Source: Cafeteria roenbergensis (Eukaryota > Sar > Bigyra > Bicosoecida > Cafeteriaceae). Taken from it: a stretch of 64,000 bases of DNA. The stretch is from positions 310,001 to 374,000 of the forward strand of contig VLTN01000006.1 in NCBI GenBank assembly GCA_008330645.1. Reading direction: 5' to 3'. Under the pieces are notes generated by a model. It was given only the letters and a program-made list of their open reading frames with translations. It had not been told where the DNA came from and made no database searches. The position numbers were made by a program, and so were the translations under genes. Below, one piece after another: positions 11,569 to 21,000 of this stretch; position 1 is the first letter of the stretch; each line of letters starts with the position of its first letter.

Positions 11569-13140
11569 ATGGCAGCAGTGGTGGCGTCGGGGTGGGCCAT
11601 GCACCGGTCGTCGCGGACTGGGCAGTTCTTTTGGCAGCGCGTCCAGGGCGATGTGGACGGCAGCTCGTCAACGTACGAGCCGCCTCTGACCATGCGAACG
11701 ATCATGCTGAACGGGTTTGCCCGGGGCCCGCGCGACACGGGCCGCTGGCGGCTGGACCAGCTCGACGAGACGGACCGCAACACCATGTGGCGAGCGGCGG
11801 CCATGGAGCTTGGCCTGCGGCCAAAGCGCCTGCCCGACGGCCTGGAGTCAAGCCTCTCCGCAGTGCGGGCAGCCCTCAAGGAGCTGGACCTTCCCACTCT
11901 TGCGCGCTCCTGGGTCCCAGAGGTCGGCAGCTTCGTGTTCAACGTGGAGTCGCCCGCGTTGCTGACGGACCCCAGCCGGGTGTGGACCGGCCACTCCCGG
12001 TTCACAAACTCCACGCAGTGGACAGCTCGCGAGCTGATGCCGAACCCTGTGATCCAGCGAGCGTACGACCAGCGGCAAGTGCCGACCCTTGCCGGCGGCG
12101 CGCGGAAGCTGGGCAGCGCGGCGTCGCCGCTCGAGGGCATGCACCTCTACCACCTGGCGCGCCAGTACCGTGTGAAGCGCTCGCTAGAGGTGGGAATGGC
12201 GTGCGGAATGTCCACTCTGTACATCCTCCAGGGAATCCTGGACGGGCACGAGGACGCCGTGCGAGACGGAACGGCGGTTGGACCGAGGCCGCCCAGGGGC
12301 TTTGCCAGGCCGAAGCACGACGGCACGCACCACCCCGAGGCCAAGCGCGTGGCGACAGCTGGGTCTGGCGCTGCGGCGCCGGCAGCTCCCGGGGCCGTGA
12401 GCGAAGCGGCTGGGGCCGCGACAGCTGCGGCGGCTGCGGCCGACGGCTCGGATGCCCCGGCCGACGCCCCCGCCCCCGCCCCCGCGGCCGCCCCCGCGGC
12501 TGCGGCCGCGGCCGCTGCAAGCGCGGCTGCCCCTGCCCCAGCGCCGGCGCCTGGCGTGTGGCGCCCGGCGGACGAGCACCACATTCCGGAGGAGCGCTTT
12601 GCGAAGCTGGGAGCGTCTCCCTCCCCGGTGATGGAGCGGGCGGCTCGCGCTGCGGCGGCCGGCTGCCTTCACATCTCGGTGGACCCCTTCCAGGAGACGC
12701 AGTGGGAGGGCGCGGCCCGCTCCCAGGTGCACCTCTCGGGGCTCTCGCCGCTGTCGTCGCACATCCAGCGGCCCTCGCACATCGCCATGCCCGCTGTGGA
12801 GGCGGAGCTGGGACCGGAGAGCCTCGACCTCGTGTTCGTAGATGGCATGCACCTGTTCGACTACACGCTCGTTGACCTGTTTTGCGCTGACAGGCTGCTG
12901 CGCGTGGGCGGGCTGGTGGGTCTCGATGACATCCAGCACGCAGGCGTTGAGGCCTGCGTGGAGTACATTGAGGTAAACTTCCCGCACTGGCGCCGGCTGC
13001 GGGGCACAGCGTGTGACCGGACTGCGGCAACATGGCTGAAGGTGGGACCCGACGTCCGCAAGTGGAACGACCACGTGGGCTTCATCGACCCTGCCCGCCA
13101 CAAGGAGCACGGCAGGAAGCGCCCGCGGCCCCACATGTGA
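11569..13140 (+). CDS. Class I SAM-dependent methyltransferase (Methyltransf_24-like, 523 aa)
   Basis: A Rossmann-fold methyltransferase is indicated by the glycine-rich SAM loop SLEVGMACGMST (residues 206-217), an acidic strand-2 motif SVDPFQ (370-375), the strand-4 segment LVFVDGMHLFDYT (421-433), and GLDDIQHAG (451-459). This layout resembles Methyltransf_24 proteins; the substrate cannot be read. The first 190 residues are an unrelated N-terminal region beginning MAAVVASGWAMHRSSRTGQ. Between strands 1 and 2 sits an Ala/Pro-rich insert of about 70 residues (262-330). ATG 11569 is the first in-frame ATG after the divergent promoter; the frame is open further upstream without ATG. The gene converges on a secreted-protein gene. 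Confidence 0.8.
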   Translation: MAAVVASGWAMHRSSRTGQFFWQRVQGDVDGSSSTYEPPLTMRTIMLNGFARGPRDTGRWRLDQLDETDRNTMWRAAAMELGLRPKRLPDGLESSLSAVRAALKELDLPTLARSWVPEVGSFVFNVESPALLTDPSRVWTGHSRFTNSTQWTARELMPNPVIQRAYDQRQVPTLAGGARKLGSAASPLEGMHLYHLARQYRVKRSLEVGMACGMSTLYILQGILDGHEDAVRDGTAVGPRPPRGFARPKHDGTHHPEAKRVATAGSGAAAPAAPGAVSEAAGAATAAAAAADGSDAPADAPAPAPAAAPAAAAAAAASAAAPAPAPAPGVWRPADEHHIPEERFAKLGASPSPVMERAARAAAAGCLHISVDPFQETQWEGAARSQVHLSGLSPLSSHIQRPSHIAMPAVEAELGPESLDLVFVDGMHLFDYTLVDLFCADRLLRVGGLVGLDDIQHAGVEACVEYIEVNFPHWRRLRGTACDRTAATWLKVGPDVRKWNDHVGFIDPARHKEHGRKRPRPHM

Positions 13141-13493
13141 CTTCGCAGCGGGCGCGGGCGCGGGCCCGGGCGCGGGTGCGAGGCCCTAAAGCCCGACAGG
13201 CGGCCGCACGGCACCGGACTGGGCGCCTCTCTGGCTGCGAGTGCCGCGAGCGCCGCCTTGGCCAAACACGGCTCGTCACCCGAGCGCGGCTGCAGCCCCG
13301 GCAGTTGCATGCAGCTTCGCCGAACACACCATAAGCACACACGAAGCACTCCAACTCAGCCCCCCGCATCGAGAGACTGAGAGAGCGGGCGAGCACGAAA
13401 CTCAACAATACGTCGCAATCCGGCCGGCAGCCGAGCGCTGTCCGTCTCCCTCGCTCCACGCAGCGCCGCCGGCGCCGTGCCGCGCGCGACGAC
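13141..13493. other. Convergent 3' intergenic region
   Basis: These 353 nt lie between the stops of the methyltransferase (plus) and the secreted Cys-rich protein (minus). They begin with a (gggcgc)n-like GC repeat at about 13149-13178. I see no gene, only probable 3' UTRs. Confidence 0.5.
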
Positions 13494-14219
13494 TCAGGCC
13501 CTGGCCACGGCGCGGGCGACGGTCGCCGCCGCCAACAACACCGCCATCATCGTCACTGCGCCCGACGCTGCTGCTGAGCACTGAACGGGCTGTCCGTCGT
13601 TCCACACCTTGGCAGTGCACCACTCGGAGAGGGTCATGGCCGCCGAGTCCCCAGCCGTCCGCGCGATCGAAGGCACGTTGCAGGCCATGAGCACGTCGCA
13701 GCAGTCCGCCGCCGTGGGCTCCATCAGGGCTCCACGCTCCCCGCAGTCGTCCCTGTCTGAGTCGTGCGACGGCGATGTGTCGAGCTGCTGGTAGTAGCTG
13801 GCGCCCTTGTTCCCCGCGTGCACCGCGCACACCAGCCTCGTGACCCGGCCCAGGCACGTCGTTGCGGCCATGGCGAAGGGCACATTTTCCCGCTCCCGCT
13901 GCTCGGCGAGCCGCCCGTCGCCCCACATGTCCCTGGACGTGCAGCCGCCGAGAGACGGCTCGGCGCTCGGGTCGGCACGCGCTTGCTCATACGGGGTGGC
14001 CGCGCCCGGAGGCGCCTGGCAAACCTGCCTCGCGTCTGCAAAGGCGACAGCATCCATCCTGCCAAGCGGGAGCTCACGGCTGGCCAAAATGCGGCCGGCG
14101 AGCTCGGGGCCGCAAAACTCCATTTGCCTGGCGTCTCCCACGGCGCAGTCCGCAAGCGCCACGCGGGCCCCGAGCAGGCCCAGGGCCGCGGCGGCGGCGA
14201 GGCACGCAGCACCCCGCAT
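13494..14219 (-). CDS. Secreted Cys-rich protein, possibly GPI-anchored (241 aa)
   Basis: The chosen start (ATG 14219) gives a classical signal peptide, MRGAACLAAAAALGLLGARV, with likely cleavage after ALA near residue 23. The mature part contains about a dozen cysteines, including a CC pair (TAADCCDVLMACN), consistent with a disulphide-bonded extracellular domain. The C-terminus is a hydrophobic stretch after small residues (SAAASGAVTMMAVLLAAATV) followed by two arginines. That fits a GPI-attachment signal or a single membrane anchor. I do not recognise the family. It lies 274 nt downstream of the SAMHD1-like gene on the same strand and has an AT-rich promoter word about 100 nt before its start. 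Confidence 0.7.
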   Translation of the reverse strand: MRGAACLAAAAALGLLGARVALADCAVGDARQMEFCGPELAGRILASRELPLGRMDAVAFADARQVCQAPPGAATPYEQARADPSAEPSLGGCTSRDMWGDGRLAEQRERENVPFAMAATTCLGRVTRLVCAVHAGNKGASYYQQLDTSPSHDSDRDDCGERGALMEPTAADCCDVLMACNVPSIARTAGDSAAMTLSEWCTAKVWNDGQPVQCSAAASGAVTMMAVLLAAATVARAVARA

Positions 14220-14319
14220 CCGTTCCAAGCCAGGCAACGCCGGGGCGGGGAAGTGCCCCTGCCCAGGCGCCAGCCTCGGTTTGGTGCGGTTGCCGCCGTG
14301 CAACGCCGAAGCCGCACGC

Positions 14320-14325
14320 AATATT
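14320..14325 (-). promoter_or_regulatory. AAATATTG promoter-like word
   Basis: Read on the minus strand the sequence is gcgacaaatattgcg, an AT island in GC-rich surroundings. It starts 101 nt upstream of the Cys-rich gene's ATG. A second AT word (gatatttg) lies about 15 nt further upstream. The same AAATATT core precedes several other genes in this window at similar distances. Confidence 0.4.
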
Positions 14326-14493
14326 TGTCGCGAGTGCAAATATCGCTCTCACGCCTCTGATGCAGCCTTGGTGCCAGCGCCGCTCACGCACCGGTAACGC
14401 AGCAGGCTTGGTACAACGCATCGTGGCAGGCTAGCGGCGCAAAGGCCGGCAGGCCGGGCGGCTGGCACGCCTCCAGCCGGCCGCGCGCAATCG

Positions 14494-17400
14494 CTACCTA
14501 CGAGAGGCGCCCGAGGCCAGCGTGAAGGGGTTGACCCGGCGTTGCAAGTTGAGCCGCGAGCCGCCGGCCTGGCCCTGCCTGCCTCGTGTGGCGGCGGGCG
14601 CGGCCCCCGCGCCCTGCTCGCGCCGCGCCGCTGCTCTAGCGGAGCCCGCCGCCTTGGCCCGCTTCGCGCCCCCGGCGCCTCGTTGCTGGGGAGCAGTCCG
14701 CGAGGGCCTGCCCTGCGATCTGGACCGGCCAGCCGGCCGCGACTCGCCCCCGTCGCCCCCATCGGCGGCGCCGTCCTCCTCGTTTCCATCGACGTCGCCT
14801 CCCTGGCTCCGAGACCGCTTCGCCGCGCGTCCCGCCGCACGCCCCGCCGCCGACGTCGCCCCGTCCTGCTCGCGAGGGGAAAGGGTCTCGTCCAGCTCCT
14901 CCAGCCCCGCGCTGTCCGCGCTGCGGCTGCGCGGCACCTGCACTCCGGTGGGCGCGCGGGGTTCTGCCGGCTCTGCTGGGGAGGGAGCCGACGCAGGAGC
15001 CGCGGATACGCCGGGGTCCGGCGCGGCTCCTGCCTTGCTGGCAGCGCTGCCCTCGCTGGAGGGCGGCCTCGCAGACGCGCGCACCGGCATGTCCGGGATG
15101 GCGCTGCTCCCCGGCGCCCCGACCCGCTGCTCGTCGTCCACGTCCTCCTGCGAGGAGCCGACGTCTGGGCTGGCTGGCGCGCTCCGGGGGTACAGGGCCA
15201 CCTGTGGGCGCAGCTCCGCGTCGCTCTGTGAGGAGGCCATTTCGCTGCTGCGCACCAGTGGCTGCAGGGCCGACGGGCGGGCGTCGCGGCTGTCCGCTGT
15301 CCCGCAAATCACGGGGTCGGTGGCGGCAGTGGCCAGCAGAGCCGAGGCCTGCAGCCGCCTCCCGTCAGCGTCGGACCGCTGGGACTGGCTGGCTCCAGTT
15401 GGCACCAGCTGCGACATCACGCGTGGCCGTCCAACCGACGGCTCCAACGGAAAGGCTGCGCACTCCCCGCCCAGATCCTCCTCCTCTTCATCGTCTTCAT
15501 CTCCTTCGTCTTCCTCCTCCTGAGCCGCCGCCGCCGCGTCGTCCCCGCTCCCGTCATCTCCACCCCCGGCACTTCGCCCGCGAAACCGGACCGAAGCATC
15601 GCCCTGCCGCCGCCGCTGGGCCGCCTTGCCAGCTCCCGCAGCCGCTGGCTCTGCTGCTGCTGCTGCGGCTGCTGCCGCCGCCGCCGTGCCGCCGTGCCCT
15701 GCGAGGCCCTCCGCCCTCTCCCTGAGCCGGGCGGATGCGGGCCTCGGCGCGCCGAGAGCGCGCCTGGGGCCCAGAGGACGGACAGGCACGCCGTCCTCCT
15801 CGTCCTCCTCGTCGTCCGACGCGCTCGCGAACCGCGCCGGGGTCCGACCGCGGCTGAGCCCCTGCCCCCGGCGGGGCCGACCTGCCGGCTCGTCGCTGTC
15901 GCTGTCCAGCGCTGCTCGGCTTGCCCCGTGTGCCGCGTCCTGGGACAAGGAGAAGACCTTTGAGCCATGGTCCGGGCGCCGCGAGACCCTGCCGCTGAAC
16001 TGGCGCAGGAAGGCGCGGAAGGCCACCTGGATCGCCGCCACGCTGGCGGGGTCGCCGGAGCGAGAGTAGACGCGGAGCACCCGCTCCTCGAACTCGCGCG
16101 GGATGATGTGCGAGACCTTGTGCGGCGGGATGCGGAAGCTCGTGGTCGAGTCGCGGTCCCGGTAGAAGCGAGTCCGCTCGATCGGGTTCTGCTGGGACCC
16201 GAAGTTCAGCTTCAAGTTGTGGACGATGACGTCATCCGGGTGCAGCCTCACCTCTGCCGACTTGTTGTGCGCCGTGATGTGCTCCGGCTTCACGCCCCCC
16301 TCGGGCATGCACCGGGCCAGCTCCGCGTCCATCACAAGCTCGTCAACGAATCGGTAGAGCTGGCGCTTGCGCAGGCGAAGCGCAACCGCCTGGGCCCGCT
16401 CCATTGCGGGGCACTCGGCGGGAGCTGCCTCGATCTGGCGAAGCACCGCGTCGGTCACGTGCAGGTACTCGGCGGGGTCGTCGCAGGCGCGGCTGAGACG
16501 GCCGCCCCACGCGAGGTCGGCGTCGACGAGGATGTCGGACAGCATGTACTCGGCGGCCTTGGTGGCGCGGTGCGTGTAGATTTGCTTGAAGAGCGAGTAG
16601 CGGGTGTGCAGCAGCTCGTGCAGCGTGAAGACCTCCTTGGCGTGGAAGCACACCTGGTCCGAGATCACCCGCGCGGTGCCCAGAAGCCTCGTGGCGTCGA
16701 AGGAGGAGGACAGCCCCACCTGCCGCGAGTCGCGGGCCAGGTAGTCGAACTTGTCCGTGTCGATTCCGTTGCGCTCGTTGTTCACGATCTCGTACAGGAA
16801 CTTCCTGCCCCGCTGCCCCGGCGGAGGGGTGCCCACGATCATGCCCTTGACGCTCTCCACCCAGTCCCGCTCCACGTCCAGCCCGGCGTCGTCCACCAGA
16901 GCGTCCACCATGCGCAGCCCCATCGCCTCGTGGTTCCACCCGCTCCCCGGCTTGACGCGGGGCAAGAACTCGTTCTCAAACACGTGCGAGAAGCAGCCGT
17001 GCCCCAAGTCGTGGGTCAGCCCCGCCACCCGCACAGCGCTGACCTCTTCCGGGGTGATCTCCAGCTCGGGCTGCTTCTGCCGCAGCAACTCTACCATCCG
17101 ACCGGACACGTGCGACACCCCAACCGAGTGCGAGAAGCGGTCGTGCGTCGCCCCGGGAAAGACGAGAAAGCTGGCCCCGAGCTGGCGCAGGTCGCGAAGG
17201 CGCTGCACTTGGGGCGTGTCCATGAACTGCGCCAGAAGGGCAAGCTCAGGGCCACAGCCACCGGGCTCGGAGCACCGACGGCCCCGAGAGCCCAGGCCCT
17301 CCGCAGCCCAGACGGGTGCCCCACAGCGGACGCGTGCGCGTGCCATGTCGGGGCGCAACGATGCCTCACCTGCAGCACTGCATCGTCGAGCTCGATGTAG

Positions 17401-17594
17401 CCGTGGACCGGGTCGTAGTACACCTTGCGCCTGCCGTACGCCGGCGAGCCTGCGGGGGGCGCGCGCGCGAAAGCGTGGCACTTGGGCACTGTGGCGAGCA
17501 GCGCGGCGCGCGCGGCCCGGGGGGGGCAACAGCCAGGCAAACGCTGCAGTTCAAACCTGTCCAGCCGCCGCCCGCTCGCCCAGGCCCTCACCAT
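14494..17594 (-). CDS. SAMHD1: SAMHD1-like HD-domain dNTP triphosphohydrolase (985 aa)
   Basis: Exon 1 is 17594-17370 (75 codons), the intron is 17369-17227 (gtgagg...gcgcag), and exon 2 runs to 14494. The join reads IELDDAVLQ/FMDTPQVQRLRDLRQLG, matching the SAMHD1 family. Metal and catalytic signatures are present: DRFSHSVGV (His108), the HD pair in GLTHDLGHG (His147-Asp148), GWNHEAMG (His174), and NGIDTDKFDYLARD (about 228-241). Such enzymes hydrolyse dNTPs to nucleoside and triphosphate and control dNTP pools. There is no N-terminal SAM domain. After about residue 500 the protein is disordered, with long acidic runs (EEEDEGDEDDEEEE) and a basic patch, AAKRSRSQGG, that could be a nuclear signal. 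The tail nearly doubles the usual length. Divergent with the E4 ligase gene. Confidence 0.92.
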
Positions 17595-18027
17595 CCGATA
17601 AGGAAGTCTGGCTGAGCGACAGACTCATTCCAGCACTCCTGCCGCCGTGCCAATGTGGCACACGCGCCGCGCAAGGGGGCGGTCTGCAACTCTGGGCAAG
17701 CTCCATGGCGAACATTGCAAGGGGCGCAAACATTGGCTTTGCCGCGCGAGCCGCCGCCGCCAAGCGCATTGGAGCGCGCAAAGCTTGCCTGGCGGCCCGA
17801 GCCCCAACAGGGACGCGCAGAACCGAGCTCTGGTGCCAAGCGCACCCAGCGCCCAGGGCCCGGCATCGGCGTCCGGCTCGCGCATGGTCGCACACAAGTT
17901 CCAGTCGAATGCAGCGCAGTCAAATATTGGTCGTGGCCAGCTCCGAACCCTCGTTCCAACCCACTCGGAGACCCGTGGCCGGAAAGGAGGTGGGACCCGG
18001 CAACCAAGCGACTTGGGGCGTGAAACC
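17595..18027. promoter_or_regulatory. Shared 5' region of SAMHD1-like and E4 ligase genes
   Basis: These 433 nt separate the divergent ATGs at 17594 and 18028. The plus-strand frame of the ligase is open through part of it but lacks a convincing start or coding content. An AT word, gtcaaatattggtcg, with core at 17923-17928, lies 100 nt before the ligase ATG. The ATG itself has a good context (gaaaccatgg). Confidence 0.5.
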
Positions 18028-21000
18028 ATGGCTTGGCTCTGGAGCGCCGTCTTCGGTGACGGAGAACCCCAGAGCGGCGAGGTGCCGGAAGCCGACGCTC
18101 CCGTGCAGCGGGCAAACGCGGCAGACTTGCGGGCGGCGCGTTTGGCCCGGCTTGAGGGTGCGGGCGGCCGCAGCACTGCTGCGGCCGCCGTCCAGGGAGC
18201 GGGCGCCGCCGGGGGTGCCGAGGCTCCCGAGGCGCAGGCCGCCAGCGGCGCCGGAAACACGCGGCCACGGCCCGGCGCGAGCGCGCGCGCTCCGACGCCA
18301 GAGCCCCTACCCGCAGCCAGCACGAGCGCAGCCGCCCCCGAAGACAACCCCCAGACGACAGTGGCACCCGTGGCGAGGCGCGGCACGGACGAGAGCCGGG
18401 CGACCGCGCCGGAGTCGCCCAAGGTTGCTGGGCAGGCCGCCGTCGACGCCGCCGCAGCCCGCACAGCGGCGGCTCCTCGGTTCGACCGCGGCTCTCGCAA
18501 GGCGCGCCCCGCCCCCCGTGCTGGCGCTGCCTCCGCCGACTCGCCGCATCGCGCAGCCGCGTGGCCCGTCCGGCTGACCAGCCGCGCGCTGCAGCAGCGC
18601 CTGTCGCTCCCCGCCCTTGGCGAGTCCCTGTCGCCCATCTTCGCGGCGGCCAGCGGCCCCACTCCGTCGTCGTCTGCGACTGCTGCCGGTGCCGGTGCCG
18701 GTATCGATACTGGTGCGGAGGAAGAGTGCGACAGCGACGCTGCGCTGGGGGTGGACGCGCTGGACGCCCAGACGATGCGTCCTCAGTGGGCCGCGCTGCC
18801 GCGCCGGCACCGCTTCCTCTGGCTCGCCAACCTGTACTCTGAGGCCTTCGCTGCGCAGCGCGAGCTCGATGCCATCAAGGCGGATTCCGCCGCCAGCGCC
18901 GACGCAACAGCCGCCGGGACCGCGCTGGCGCCCGACCGCTCTGCCGCGCACGTCGTCCTCGCAAGCCGCCTGTCCGTCGCACTGGCCGCCCTGCGCGAGG
19001 AGGCCACGTCGTTGATGGCGGCGCTGCTGGCCTCGGCGCCCTGCATCGCGCTGCCCACGGAAAAGGACCCTGTGGGCAGCGCCCCGCCCGCCGACGCCGA
19101 CCCAGAAACTGTCGCGGAGGCCGCAGCCGACCCCTCCCTGGCCCTGGCCACGCCGGCCGAGCGCGCTGCCATGGCGTCAGCGGCGGCCAGCGGAGCGATG
19201 CAGGGGCGGCCCGGCGCAAGCCGGCCCCTCGGCACGCCAGAGGCATCGGCCGTCGCCGCCGCCGCCGCGGCAGCCGGCGCGGCGCTCGAGCCAGCCCCCG
19301 TTCCGTCCGACCCCGCCGCTGCTGCCGCCGCGGCATCTGCTCCTGCCGCCTGGGACGCCGTAATTGCCCGCCTGGCCGACGACGCCGGCCGCCCCCGCGC
19401 CACCGCCGCTGCCAGCGCCGGGGGCGTATCGCGTGAGGCGCTCTCCGCCATCGCCACCGCCTCGCCCGTTGCCGACATCGTCGCGGGCGGGCACGGCCTC
19501 AACGGGGCGGCACTGCTCCTGCGCCCCTGGCCTCTGGCGAGGCCCGACCAGCTGCCGCCGTCGGACGCCATGCTCCCCCCCGCCGAGGTCCAGCTGCTCC
19601 GGCGCCTGGTCCAGCACGTGCCGTCCCTCGCCCGCGTGCTCGCCCGCCGCCTGCCCCTCCCCGCCCCTACCATGGCGGCCATCGTCAAGGGCCAGGCCGA
19701 GGACCCGCCCTCCCTCTACGCCTCGCTGCAGGGCGACCGCGTGACGACCTGGCGCGGCGCCCTGGCCCCCGTGCGCATCGAGGGGGCCTTCCCGCTCGGC
19801 GTTGCTCTGAGCCCCCCAGCCATGCACCCCGCCCTGCTCGAGCAGCAGCTGGGCAACATGGAGCGCCTCACGGTGCGCGCCCTCAACGCCACCATGGCCT
19901 CTGTGCGGGACACCACGCGCGCCGCGGTGGCCGAGGCCTCGCAGCTCATCATGGCAGTGGCGCGCTCGGGTCCCGAGGGCCGCCGGGCGGTCGTGACCTG
20001 GCTCTGCCAGGCCGCAGCGGCCTGCGCGCCGCTGGCCCGCGAGCACCACAGCCCGGTTGGCCTGCCCTCTGCCTCCTTCGCCATGCACCTCTCCCTGGCC
20101 GCGATGGCGGCGGCAGGGCCGGTGCTGTCGCCGGCTGGCGCCCGGCTGGACCGGGTTGACCCCGCGTTCGCCCTCGTTGCGGCCCCGGCGCTGCCAGACC
20201 CCGCCTCGGCCACGCCCTTGCTCCGCGGGCCTGCCGCGGACGAGGGCGCCGATGCGGGGCCGCCCCTCGCCCCCACCGCGGTGGCTGCGCTTGGCCTGGC
20301 CGACCAGGCCGACGCCGCATCCGGCGCTGCGGCTCCCCCCTGCCCCCTCTGTGACTGGTCTGAGGTGCGCGCTGCCGCCCGGCGCGCCGAGACGGCGTCT
20401 CCGCCCGCCCCCCCCGCGTCCTCCGCCCGCTACGGGCCCGACCGCTTCGGCTTCGCGTCTGGCGTGTTCTGGAGCAGCGCTGCGGCGGCCCGCGTTGGCG
20501 CAGCGCCCCTCGCCCGCAAGCTGGGCCAGATCAACCGCACCATTGGCTTCCTCCGCTCCCGCCGCGACCCGGCCAGCCAGCTGCGGGTGGCCCAGCTCGC
20601 GCGGGAGGCCGTTGGTATCGAGGCCGTCTTCGGCGACGCCGCGGCAGACGGATCCGGCGCCCGCCTGGCTTCGTGGGCAGCGTCCACGCTCGTGTGGATC
20701 GTGAGGACAGCCGCCGGGCTGCCAATGGGCGCAGCGGCCGAGAAGGCCGCAGTCGCCGAGCGCTCGGCGTGGCGCGCGGAGCGGCCCGCCGCCGCCGGAG
20801 GGGACGACGCGTCCCTGCCAGCCGACGCGGCTTCGATGCACTCGGTCCTGGGCCTGCGCAGCGCGCAGCTCCGCCCCCCCACCGTTCCAGAAGCGACGCT
20901 GGCGCGCGTCGCGGCTGGCGAGCGCGGCGAGCTCTCCGGACCTGGCCTGCGGGCCGCTGCTTCCACCGTAGCTGCCTTGCTCGTGCCGGAGTGGCTGGCG

